Shown piece after piece: positions 1 to 6,203 of a stretch of 11,591 nucleotides of DNA (positions are counted from its first letter, which is position 1; each line of letters begins with the position of its first letter). Position numbers and translations under genes: made by a program. This DNA is from Candidatus Paenalcaligenes intestinipullorum (lineage in GTDB: Bacteria; Pseudomonadota; Gammaproteobacteria; Burkholderiales; Burkholderiaceae_B): assembly GCA_019120675.1 (NCBI GenBank), contig DWUQ01000012.1, forward strand, positions 1 to 11,591, given 5' to 3'. A model generated the notes under the pieces. That model was not told the origin of the DNA and searched no databases. It saw only the letters and a list, made by a program, of their open reading frames with translations.

Positions 1-701
1 ACCAACGGGGCCTAAAGCTACACTCTGCCGAGCTTATCGGTGACGATGCCGCGCAGATCGAGGCCACCTTGCGACGTAGTTTTGCGACCTCAGATATCGT
101 TTTTTGCTGTGGCGGTATCGGCGCCACCCCCGACGACAAGACCCGTCAAGCCGCAGCAGCGGCCTTGGGAGTCCCCTTGTCATTGCACCCCGAAGCCGAG
201 GCGCTGATCGCTCAACGCTGCTTAGAAAACGAACAAGCAGGCCAAGGCAGTGCGGACATGTCTTTGCCCGAAAACCAGCAGCGTTTGCAGATGGGGGTGT
301 TTCCCGAAGGGGCCGAGATCGTGCCCAATTCCTACAATAAAATCCCTGGTTTTTTTATCCACAACCATACCTTTATGCCTGGTTTCCCAGTGATGGCTTG
401 GCCCATGATGGATTGGACCTTAGACACGCGTTACGCGCAGTATCATCATTTGCAGCCGAGCGTCGAAAACTCATTTCTGGCCTTTAATTTACCCGAATCC
501 CGTATTGTGCCTGCCTTAGAGCAAATCGAACGCGATTGGCCTGAGCTGTCAGCCTTTAGTTTACCCAGTGTAGGAGAAAAGGGTGGACAACCCCATATTG
601 AACTGGGCGTGAAAGGGGAAGCGCAAGCCTGCGCCCAAGCCATCACCTTTTTACGTGCCGAAGTACAACGTCTGGGCGGTAGCTTAACGGCCAATCGTTA
701 A
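1..701 (+). CDS. Molybdopterin-binding domain protein, competence/damage-inducible protein A-like (5' truncated)
   Basis: The reading frame is already open at base 3 and ends with TAA at 699-701, so 232 codons of the C-terminal part are visible and the start lies upstream of the window. The diagnostic segment is GGIGATPDD at about bases 111-137. It follows a hydrophobic strand (DIVFCC) and matches the MoaB/MogA-type MPT-binding fold (GG.G.T..D). The stretch before it (AELIGDDAAQIEATLRRSF) is the usual lead-in of the CinA-N/COG1058 family. The rest (HNHTFMPGFPVMAWPMMDW and onward) resembles the longer form common in Burkholderiales, not a CinA with the C-terminal PncC amidase domain. The family fold is established, but its biochemical role in this stand-alone form is not. 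I infer only nucleotide- or pterin-type ligand binding. An internal TTG at 69 could be mistaken for the start, but coding similarity continues upstream of it. Confidence 0.85.
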   Translation, partial: QRGLKLHSAELIGDDAAQIEATLRRSFATSDIVFCCGGIGATPDDKTRQAAAAALGVPLSLHPEAEALIAQRCLENEQAGQGSADMSLPENQQRLQMGVFPEGAEIVPNSYNKIPGFFIHNHTFMPGFPVMAWPMMDWTLDTRYAQYHHLQPSVENSFLAFNLPESRIVPALEQIERDWPELSAFSLPSVGEKGGQPHIELGVKGEAQACAQAITFLRAEVQRLGGSLTANR

Positions 702-705
702 TGGC

Positions 706-734
706 TTGCGAGCCACGTATGGGCTGGATATAAT
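706..734 (+). promoter_or_regulatory. Sigma-70 promoter for the IclR gene
   Basis: A TTGCGA -35 hexamer (706-711) is followed, after exactly 17 bases, by a perfect TATAAT -10 (729-734). Transcription would begin near 741 and read into the IclR gene at 783. The promoter starts only five bases after the stop codon of the preceding gene, so the regulator appears to have its own transcript. Confidence 0.7.
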
Positions 735-752
735 TTTCATATTATGAGATTT

Positions 753-772
753 GCGGCATCTTAGGGTGCCGC
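753..772 (+). terminator. Leader hairpin upstream of IclR (terminator-like)
   Basis: GCGGCATC pairs with GGTGCCGC across a TTAG tetraloop, giving eight base pairs with one U-G wobble. The following bases are T-rich (CATTTATTTT) and run into the IclR ATG at 783. It may end transcription of the preceding gene. Because it lies downstream of the TATAAT promoter, it must also be part of the IclR leader RNA. The T tract is imperfect, so termination strength is uncertain. Confidence 0.5.
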
Positions 773-782
773 CATTTATTTT

Positions 783-1580
783 ATGGCCACCTTAACCTCA
801 ACCTCTTCTCCGACCTCCCCATATGGGGCAGGGCTCATTACCATTCAAGTGCTCGAACGCGCCATGTTGCTGCTCGACGAGCTCGCTCGCCAAGCCGAAC
901 CAGTGCCCCTCAAGGATCTCGCCAAAGCAACCGGCTTGCACACCTCCACCGCGCACCGTATTTTGAATGATTTGGTCGTCGGCCGTTATGTCGAGCGCGT
1001 CGACAGTGGTTTGTACCGCTTAGGTTTGCGCTTATTGGAGTTAGGTTCGTTAGTAAAAGGACGTTTAAATGTACGTGCGGTCGCCCTAGAGCCAATGCGT
1101 GAGTTACACCGTCGCACAGGGCAAACGGTTAATCTATCGTTGCAGCAAGGCGATGAAATTGTTTATGTGGAACGCGCGTGGAGCGAAAGCTCGGGCATGC
1201 AGGTCGTGCGCTCCATCGGGGGGCATGCGCCTTTACACCTGACCTCAACCGGCAAGCTGTTTTTAGCTCAATGGGAGGAGCGTCAAGTACGCGCTTATGT
1301 CATGCGTACTGGCTTATCGGGCGCCACCCGCAATAGCATTACCCAATACAAGGACTTAGAACGCGAGTTGGCCTTAGTGCGTCGTCATGGTTACGCGCGT
1401 GACAACGAAGAGCTGGAGCTGGGCGTACGGTGCATTGCGGCAGGGGTGTACGACGATACGGGACAGCTGTTGGCGGGCTTATCGTTGTCGGCACCGGCCG
1501 AGCGCATGCGGGATGACTGGATTCCACTATTGCGCAGTACGGCCGATACGATTTCTGAAGCGTTGGGCTATGGGCGCTAA
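783..1580 (+). CDS. IclR-family transcriptional regulator
   Basis: The protein has 265 residues, the usual IclR length. A Ser/Thr/Pro-rich tail (about 1-18) precedes the N-terminal winged helix (about 20-82), with helix-turn-helix sequence LKDLAKATGLHTSTAHRILNDL and wing GLYRLGLRLLELG. The rest (about 95-265) is the GAF-like IclR effector domain, with typical segments such as LHLTSTGKLFLA and YARDNEELELGVRCIAAGVYD. IclR proteins dimerise and repress or activate catabolic and transport genes in response to small molecules; the ligand cannot be read from sequence. No obvious catabolic operon is adjacent. The only candidate neighbours are the upstream MPT-domain gene and convergent pyrD. The start at 783 is the only ATG before the conserved core, but it has no good Shine-Dalgarno. 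The AGGG that might serve lies inside the leader hairpin. Confidence 0.93.
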   Translation: MATLTSTSSPTSPYGAGLITIQVLERAMLLLDELARQAEPVPLKDLAKATGLHTSTAHRILNDLVVGRYVERVDSGLYRLGLRLLELGSLVKGRLNVRAVALEPMRELHRRTGQTVNLSLQQGDEIVYVERAWSESSGMQVVRSIGGHAPLHLTSTGKLFLAQWEERQVRAYVMRTGLSGATRNSITQYKDLERELALVRRHGYARDNEELELGVRCIAAGVYDDTGQLLAGLSLSAPAERMRDDWIPLLRSTADTISEALGYGR

Positions 1581-1605
1581 TAAACGCTAGCGAGCGTTTA
1601 GCGCC
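1573..1605. terminator. Hairpin spanning the convergent IclR/pyrD gene ends
   Basis: TAAACGCT (1581-1588) pairs perfectly with AGCGTTTA (1593-1600) around an AGCG loop. The outer arms GGCGC (1573-1577) and GCGCC (1601-1605) extend the stem. The only bulge is the TAA (1578-1580), which is the IclR stop codon. The pyrD stop (1587-1589) lies in the inner stem and loop. There is no T tract on either side, so this would be a hairpin barrier or RNA end-stabiliser, not a classical intrinsic terminator. Confidence 0.5.
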
Positions 1606-2639
1606 AATTGCTGAATGCAATCGTGGATTAATTGTGGCCCTTTATAAATCAGACCGGTATACAGTTGCACCGCGTTCGCGCCCGCATCCAGCTTGTCTTG
1701 GGCGTCGTAGCCACTTTGAATGCCCCCCACCCCAATAATGGGAAACTCCGGTCCTAACTCACGGCGTAAAGCGCGGATGACCATCAACGACAATGCGTGT
1801 ACCGGTGGCCCAGAGAGGCCACCTTTTTCATCGGCATGAGGCAGACCGGCAACTAGGTCGCGGCTGAGTGTGGTATTGGTCGCAATCACGCCGTCGATTT
1901 GGTTGGTTAGTAAGCTTTGTGCAATAGCCGTGATTTGGGTTTTATCCAGATCAGGGGCGATTTTGACCGCAATGGGTACGTAGCGCTGATACTGATCGCT
2001 TAGGACTTTGCGGCGCTCGTTGAGCGCACCCAGCAGCTGATTGAGCTCGTTTTCACTTTGCAAGGCGCGTAGGTTTTCGGTGTTGGGCGAGGAAATATTA
2101 ACCGTCACATAATCCGCGTGTGGGTACACCGCATCCAACCCTGTTAGGTAATCGTTCACTGCCAATTCCATGGGCGTGGCTGCATTTTTGCCGATGTTTA
2201 GGCCCAGTATGCCGCCCTGTGAGCGCCACTGGCTTTGTTTGACGTGCTGAACAAACTGACTAAGGCCGTGGTTGTTGAAGCCAAAGCGGTTGATCAAAGC
2301 GTGCTGTTGTGGCAGACGAAACAAGCGCGGTTGGGGGTTGCCCGCTTGGGGCAAAGGGGTCACCGTGCCGACCTCAACAAAGCCAAACCCTAACGCGGCT
2401 AACGCATCAATATATTCGCCGTTTTTGTCCAGTCCAGCCGCCAGTCCGACAGCATTGCGACAGCGTAAACCCATCAGCTTAATGGCACGGCCTGAGGGGG
2501 GCTGAGGTAACGCTTTACGTAATAGAGTGGATTGGTACGTACGATTGAGCGCTGAAAGCGTAAAGTTATGGGCGCGTTCGGCATCCATATTGAATAACAA
2601 AGGCCGCACCGCCGCATAGCTTTTAAATAGAATAGACAT
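1587..2639 (-). CDS. pyrD: Dihydroorotate dehydrogenase (quinone), class 2
   Basis: The enzyme oxidises dihydroorotate to orotate in de novo pyrimidine synthesis, using FMN and passing electrons to membrane quinone. The 350 residues fit class 2, with an N-terminal amphipathic extension (about 1-45, including RPLLFNMDAERAH) that forms the quinone tunnel and membrane contact. Visible core motifs are AAGLDKNGE (67-75), VEVGTVTP (88-95), NRFGFNN (117-123), and NISSPNTENL (181-190), where S184 is the class 2 catalytic serine. IGVGGI and GANAVQLYTGL near the C-terminus form the FMN phosphate site. It starts nine bases after the bpt stop and has no clear Shine-Dalgarno, so it is probably translated from the upstream operon mRNA. 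It is convergent with the IclR gene. Confidence 0.97.
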   Translation of the reverse strand: MSILFKSYAAVRPLLFNMDAERAHNFTLSALNRTYQSTLLRKALPQPPSGRAIKLMGLRCRNAVGLAAGLDKNGEYIDALAALGFGFVEVGTVTPLPQAGNPQPRLFRLPQQHALINRFGFNNHGLSQFVQHVKQSQWRSQGGILGLNIGKNAATPMELAVNDYLTGLDAVYPHADYVTVNISSPNTENLRALQSENELNQLLGALNERRKVLSDQYQRYVPIAVKIAPDLDKTQITAIAQSLLTNQIDGVIATNTTLSRDLVAGLPHADEKGGLSGPPVHALSLMVIRALRRELGPEFPIIGVGGIQSGYDAQDKLDAGANAVQLYTGLIYKGPQLIHDCIQQLALNAR

Positions 2640-2648
2640 ACACGCTGC

Positions 2649-3371
2649 TTAGGGGGCGGGCGAGTGCCACTGCCCCTGATCATAGAGTTGATAAGGTTGG
2701 AATTGAGTTTTGTACTGCATTTTACGACTTTCTTCGATCCAATAGCCTAAATATAACCAAGGCTGCTGTAAGGCACGACAAAACTCGATTTGCCATAGGA
2801 TCGCGTACGTGCCCAGGCTGGCCTTGCTGTGAGGGTTGTAGAAGGTATAAACCGCCGAGGCCCCGCTGGCCACAAGATCCATGACGGCAACCATTTCAAG
2901 CTGCCCCGCTGGGTTACGAAACTCCACCAAGCAGCTGTCCACATGACTGGTCAACAAAAACTGGCGGTATTGCTGCTCGGCCTCAAGCAATGGCAAAGGT
3001 TCGTGGCGCGTCTCTTGATAGCGGTAATACAGCTCAAAGTGCTCATCGTGCCAGCATAGAGGCAGCTGCTGAGTGCGCAAATGCTGTAGACGCTTTAAAA
3101 TGCGCCGCTGAGTGCGATTGGCTTGAAACCGAGCCGTATCAATGCGAATGGGTAAGCAAGCCTGGCAGCGCTCGCACATCGGCCGATAGGTAAACCCGCC
3201 ACTGCGTCGGAAGCCTTGCTGCATGAGTTGTTCATACAAGGGGCCACTAATACGTTGCGAAGGAGCGGCTACCAATGAGCGTGCGTGCTGATTCGTTAAG
3301 TAACTACAAGGGTAAGGAGCGGTGCTGTAAAACTGTATAGCGTGTTCTTTTAATTCATCCGGACGACTCAT
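2649..3371 (-). CDS. bpt: Aspartate/glutamate leucyltransferase (Bpt/Ate family)
   Basis: The protein has 240 residues, normal for bacterial Bpt. It transfers an amino acid (leucine in characterised bacterial Bpt) from tRNA to N-terminal Asp or Glu, making an N-degron that ClpS delivers to ClpAP. The N-terminal ATE domain shows PYPCSYL with C22 and the YRPMCERCQAC cluster (C66, C69, C72). The C-terminal GNAT-like part includes DLVASGASAVYTFYNPH and YLGYWIEESRKMQYKTQFQPYQLYD, typical of the family. A good AAGGAG Shine-Dalgarno (3379-3384) lies seven bases before the ATG. It is 140 bases downstream of aat, which makes the other N-degron transferase, and nine bases upstream of pyrD. The aat-bpt-pyrD order is one I associate with beta-proteobacteria; this is from memory. 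Confidence 0.95.
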   Translation of the reverse strand: MSRPDELKEHAIQFYSTAPYPCSYLTNQHARSLVAAPSQRISGPLYEQLMQQGFRRSGGFTYRPMCERCQACLPIRIDTARFQANRTQRRILKRLQHLRTQQLPLCWHDEHFELYYRYQETRHEPLPLLEAEQQYRQFLLTSHVDSCLVEFRNPAGQLEMVAVMDLVASGASAVYTFYNPHSKASLGTYAILWQIEFCRALQQPWLYLGYWIEESRKMQYKTQFQPYQLYDQGQWHSPAP

Positions 3372-3378
3372 TCTCGGA

Positions 3379-3384
3379 CTCCTT
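3379..3384 (-). promoter_or_regulatory. Ribosome binding site of bpt
   Basis: AAGGAG on the minus strand lies seven bases before the bpt ATG at 3371. It fixes that start. It is the clearest Shine-Dalgarno in the Nudix-aat-bpt-pyrD run, the other genes of which rely on short spacings or overlap. Confidence 0.7.
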
Positions 3385-3511
3385 GCTGAGCCAAATAAGG
3401 CCCTTTATTGAGTATTCCTACTAGGGCCGTCGCAAACCATAGGCCGCTTGGAAATTGCTTGGTTGAGTAAAGGAGCCGTTACCGTTAACCCGTCCTAGTG
3501 CGTAGGTATAT

Positions 3512-4270
3512 TTAATCAATGTTTTCCAAACAGGGGTTAAATGGGCGAATGCGGCCATCTGCAAAGAGCTGGCCCGCTGGCCAAAATACAGAGGGTAAAT
3601 CCCGCGCGGCGTATAAGCGTTGGAGAAACTCTTCGCGGCGGATGTTTGCAGCGCCTAGGCTACGTAAGTGCGTGGTGCTTTGCTGGCAGTCGATATGTTG
3701 GATACCGTGGCGCTTGAGTAATTGCACTAAGTAATACACAGCAATTTTACTGCCATCGGTTTCACGGTAAAACATGGACTCCCCTACAAAGAACCGCCCA
3801 ACGCTGACCCCATACAAGCCGCCCATGAGCTGGGAGCCACGCCATACTTCAATGCTGTGCGCTTGACCCACCCGATGCAAACCATAATACCCACGCATCA
3901 CCTCGGTGCTAATCCACGTGCCTTCGGCGCGCGCGTTGGCGCAATTGGCCATAATGGTCAGAAAATTAGCATTAATCAGCACCTGAATGGGGGCATCGGA
4001 TAGAGCCTCTTGGCGGGCGATTTGACGGCACTTTTTGCCGAGTGAGCGCGACACCTTAAAGGCTTCACAATCCAATACCATACGGGGGTCAGGGCTCCAC
4101 CACAAAATGGGATCGCTTTCGTTGTACCAAGGGAAGATTCCCTGATAATAAGCGCTGCTAAGACGCCCTACTGATAGGTCTCCTCCAACCGCTAACAGGC
4201 CATCTGGCAACGCGCACTCCACAGGTGGAAAGGGCGTGTCATGTTGTAGAAAGGCCAGTCGGTGTTGCAT
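3512..4270 (-). CDS. aat: Leucyl/phenylalanyl-tRNA--protein transferase
   Basis: Aat moves Leu or Phe from aminoacyl-tRNA to proteins with N-terminal Lys or Arg, making primary N-degrons for the ClpS/ClpAP pathway in the cytoplasm. At 252 residues it is slightly longer than E. coli Aat. The family signature is well kept: LPDGLLAVGGDLS (21-33), YYQGIFPWYN (41-50), LWWSPDPRMVL (56-66), then EGTWISTEVMRGYYGLH, AHSIEVWRG, and GGLYGVSVGRFFVGESMF, followed by HIDCQQSTTHLRSLGA. The ATG lies two bases after the Nudix stop, so the two genes are probably translationally coupled. The 140-base gap to bpt holds the bpt Shine-Dalgarno and a GGCCCT/AGGGCC inverted repeat, but no convincing promoter or terminator. 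Confidence 0.96.
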   Translation of the reverse strand: MQHRLAFLQHDTPFPPVECALPDGLLAVGGDLSVGRLSSAYYQGIFPWYNESDPILWWSPDPRMVLDCEAFKVSRSLGKKCRQIARQEALSDAPIQVLINANFLTIMANCANARAEGTWISTEVMRGYYGLHRVGQAHSIEVWRGSQLMGGLYGVSVGRFFVGESMFYRETDGSKIAVYYLVQLLKRHGIQHIDCQQSTTHLRSLGAANIRREEFLQRLYAARDLPSVFWPAGQLFADGRIRPFNPCLENID

Positions 4271-4272
4271 GG

Positions 4273-4863
4273 TTAGGGCTGGTGATCAGGTTTGGATAAG
4301 GCATAAAAATGTGGCCCGAACTGCCCTGTGTCCAGGTCGGCACAATAATGATGCAAGGTGGTGCTTACTGTACGAAACGCTAGGTGCTCCCAAGGAATGT
4401 CTGCAGGCAGCACAAATTGCGTTTCGAGCGTTTCAGGACCTGGGTCTAAATCAGGGCTGGTGAGCTCCGCTAAGTAATAAAAATGCACCTGCTCGGCGTA
4501 GGGCACATCAATCACCGTATACAAAGGCCCCAAACGCACCTGAGCGCCGGCCTCTTCGTCGGTCTCGCGTAGGGCTCCTTGAGCCGTGGTTTCGCCCAAC
4601 TCCATAAACCCTGCCGGCAGCGTCCATTCGCCGTAGCGCGGGTGAATGGCGCGCTTGCAGAGTAGAATTTTCCCCTCCCAAATAGGCAGGATGCCGACCA
4701 CGTTGCGGGGGTTTTGGTAATGCACTGCGCCGCAGCTGTCGCAGACATCGCGCATACGCGTGTCGTCGGGTGGGGTAAGGCGCGATAAGGGATGTGCGCA
4801 CTGGCTACAAAACTTTTGACTGCGTGGAGCGGGGAAGTAAAAATCAGGGCGAGTTGGGCTCAT
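4273..4863 (-). CDS. Nudix hydrolase with N-terminal zinc ribbon
   Basis: The protein has 196 residues. An N-terminal zinc ribbon (C19xxC22 ... C41xxC44) is followed by a Nudix domain. The Nudix box is complete from G85 to G106: GFMELGE, then R99-E100, E103-E104 and G106, fitting Gx5Ex7REUxEExGU. These proteins hydrolyse nucleoside diphosphates linked to another group; the substrate cannot be told. It shares the ribbon-plus-Nudix layout of NudC (NADH pyrophosphatase) but is shorter, and I do not see the SQPWPFP motif that follows the NudC box, so NudC itself is unlikely. It leads the minus-strand run to pyrD. Its ATG overlaps the TGA of a small upstream ORF, and no Shine-Dalgarno is visible. 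Confidence 0.92.
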   Translation of the reverse strand: MSPTRPDFYFPAPRSQKFCSQCAHPLSRLTPPDDTRMRDVCDSCGAVHYQNPRNVVGILPIWEGKILLCKRAIHPRYGEWTLPAGFMELGETTAQGALRETDEEAGAQVRLGPLYTVIDVPYAEQVHFYYLAELTSPDLDPGPETLETQFVLPADIPWEHLAFRTVSTTLHHYCADLDTGQFGPHFYALSKPDHQP

Positions 4864-5090
4864 AGTATCGGACAGCGAGAGTAGTAAAGCCGCGCTAGGG
4901 CGGCCGTCACGTCAAGGCCGCTATTGCGTAGCCAAAACGCAGAACTACCTATAAGGATAGACCAAAATGCAGCGCAAAGGTATGGGGGTAATGTGCTGAG
5001 CTTCTTGCGGGGCGCCTTGCCCCTTAGGGTGGGTTGCATAAGGTCAAGGTCAAAGTAATCATTCGCATCGCTAATGAAGCGGGGGAGCAA
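4860..5090 (-). CDS. Possible small membrane protein coupled to the Nudix gene
   Basis: This is an uncertain 76-codon ORF that I do not recognise. It would start with TTG at 5090; an internal ATG at 5039 (59 residues) is the alternative. Neither has a Shine-Dalgarno. The product would have a basic stretch (RGKAPRKK) followed by one hydrophobic segment (YLCAAFWSILIGSSAFWL), suggesting a single-span inner-membrane protein with cytoplasmic N-terminus. The main support is its end: the TGA overlaps the Nudix ATG as ATGA, a common sign of translational coupling. It could equally be chance in the 260-base divergent region between the Nudix and DUF533 genes, whose promoter TTGACA (5095-5100) is just outside its start. 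Confidence 0.3.
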   Translation of the reverse strand: MLPRFISDANDYFDLDLMQPTLRGKAPRKKLSTLPPYLCAAFWSILIGSSAFWLRNSGLDVTAALARLYYSRCPIL

Positions 5091-5094
5091 CTTG

Positions 5095-5124
5095 TTGACA
5101 GGTAGCTGAACTTCTCGGTTTATT
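5095..5124 (+). promoter_or_regulatory. Sigma-70 promoter for the DUF533 gene
   Basis: A perfect TTGACA -35 (5095-5100) is followed by an AT-rich -10 zone, TTTATT at 5119-5124 with an 18-base spacer or GTTTAT with 17. The predicted transcript would start near 5131. This puts an upstream ATG at 5125 outside the mRNA and favours the ATG at 5167 as the gene start. Confidence 0.5.
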
Positions 5125-5166
5125 ATGAGTCTTTACTACGTCTATAACCGTACGGAAATATTTAAC

Positions 5167-5853
5167 ATGTCCATACAGAATATGTTGCAGCAGTTGTTAG
5201 CCTCGGCACAGAATATGGCGTCGGAAACTAAGGCGCGCTCCCCGTCAGAGGGTGCTGCACAAGGTTTTTCCACTAAGAGCTTTGCGGGTGGTGCACTTTC
5301 AGGTGGTGCATTGGCGTTATTAATGGGAAATAAAAAATTTCGAAAAATGGGTACCAAGGTCGCTACGTATGGTGGGGCAGCGGCTTTGGGCGCCTTGGCT
5401 TTAAGGGCCTATCAAGATTGGCAAAGTAAACCCGCTCAGGCGGAGCAGGGTACAGTTGAGCCGACTGTTGCCCCCGCGGCCGTTTATTTGCCAGAGCCAG
5501 AGCTTGAAGAGCGCAGCCGTACGATATTGATCGCGATGATTGCGGCCGCTAAAGCGGATGGTCATTTGAGTAAAGACGAGCAAGCCTTGTTAGATCAAGA
5601 GTTTGCTAAGCTTTCCGCTGCACCTTCAGAGCAACAATGGTTGCAAGAGCAATTGAATCAACCCGCCGATCCTGTTGCCATCGCATCGTTGGTCAAAAGC
5701 CCGGCAGAAGGGGCCGAGGTTTATCTAGCGAGTGTGCTCATTAGCGGCGCGGATACCTTTATGGAGCGCGCGTACTTGGATGAGCTGGCGCGCCAATTAA
5801 AGCTAGAAGAGGGGTATAAACAGCATTTGGAAAAGCTGGTTTTGGAGCAGTAA
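5167..5853 (+). CDS. DUF533 / TerB-like (YebE-type) membrane protein
   Basis: The protein has 228 residues from the ATG at 5167. That start is preferred over 5125 because the conserved family N-terminus (short helix MSIQNMLQQLLASAQ) begins here and the upstream ATG lies in the -10/start zone of the promoter. The middle (about 37-80) is a glycine/alanine-rich hydrophobic segment, GGALSGGALALLMGNKKFRKMG, then YGGAAALGALALRAY, typical of DUF533 and probably a membrane hairpin. After a Pro/Glu-rich linker (about 85-112) comes a TerB-like helical domain (113-228) with the acidic turn KADGHLSKDE, which in TerB proteins contributes to metal binding. E. coli YebE is the best-known relative; its function is poorly defined, with links to envelope stress. 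It ends in a strong hairpin terminator and is convergent with tRNA-Cys. Confidence 0.88.
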   Translation: MSIQNMLQQLLASAQNMASETKARSPSEGAAQGFSTKSFAGGALSGGALALLMGNKKFRKMGTKVATYGGAAALGALALRAYQDWQSKPAQAEQGTVEPTVAPAAVYLPEPELEERSRTILIAMIAAAKADGHLSKDEQALLDQEFAKLSAAPSEQQWLQEQLNQPADPVAIASLVKSPAEGAEVYLASVLISGADTFMERAYLDELARQLKLEEGYKQHLEKLVLEQ

Positions 5854-5858
5854 GTAAA

Positions 5859-5887
5859 AAAGGCCTAGGACATTGTCCTAAGCCTTT
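5859..5887. terminator. Bidirectional intrinsic terminator between DUF533 gene and tRNA-Cys
   Basis: AAAGGC and TAGGACA pair with TGTCCTA and GCCTTT, with one C-A mismatch and a tiny loop, giving a 12-13 bp stem. On the minus strand the stem is followed at once by a run of T (GCCTTTTTTAC), a textbook terminator for the tRNA transcript. On the plus strand, ending the DUF533 mRNA, the T run is only TTT. Confidence 0.85.
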
Positions 5888-5895
5888 GAAATTCT

Positions 5896-5969
5896 TGGAG
5901 GCGCAAGCCGGAATCGAACCGACCTACACGGATTTGCAATCCGGTGCATAACCACTCTGCCATTGCGCC
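5896..5969 (-). tRNA. tRNA-Cys (anticodon GCA)
   Basis: On the minus strand the acceptor GGCGCAA (5969-5963) pairs with TTGCGCC (5906-5900). The discriminator base U (5899) and an encoded CCA (5898-5896) follow. The anticodon loop ATTGCAAAT carries GCA (plus-strand TGC at 5935-5937), flanked by a CCGGA/TCCG-type stem. The T arm shows GGTTCGATTCC. The sequence closely follows the E. coli tRNA-Cys pattern. It has its own promoter (5990-6018) and terminator (5859-5887), so it looks monocistronic. Confidence 0.97.
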
Positions 5970-5989
5970 TTTAGCACAGCAAGTAAAAG

Positions 5990-6018
5990 ACTATAGCGCT
6001 TTTTACTTAATAAAGCAA
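5990..6018 (-). promoter_or_regulatory. Sigma-70 promoter of tRNA-Cys
   Basis: Minus-strand TTGCTT (-35, 6018-6013), a 17-base AT-rich spacer and TATAGT (-10, 5995-5990) sit about 20 bases upstream of the mature tRNA 5' end. Spacing and hexamers are near ideal. Confidence 0.75.
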
Positions 6019-6203
6019 GCTTTAAGCGGCCGTCCAGCGCGTCGTAAAGGGTTACGTTTACGCTAAATCCCCTGTCCCTAAGCGTACCAATGCGGAGTAG
6101 AATGAGCAGCTTGGTGCGTAAAGCGTTATGCTTACCCGAGCGGGATCGCGTACGCGTCGCTTTCTTGTCTTTGTGTCGGTCGTTAAAAAACACTCTTTTT
6201 CGC

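Noticed and set aside
104..340. Overlapping frame inside the first gene (and similar antisense frames inside mgtE, pyrD, rluE and eamA)
   Set aside because: They lie fully inside well-supported genes, show no recognisable family features, and have compositions expected of shadow frames.
3399..3428. GGCCCT/AGGGCC inverted repeat in the aat-bpt gap as a terminator
   Set aside because: The loop is 18 bases, the stem only six, and no T tract follows on the minus strand. bpt appears to belong to the same transcript.
6090..6203. N-terminal extension of the lipoprotein gene to the ATG at 6090
   Set aside because: It would place the signal peptide and lipobox 38 residues inside the protein. The extension is Arg-rich and unlike the family.
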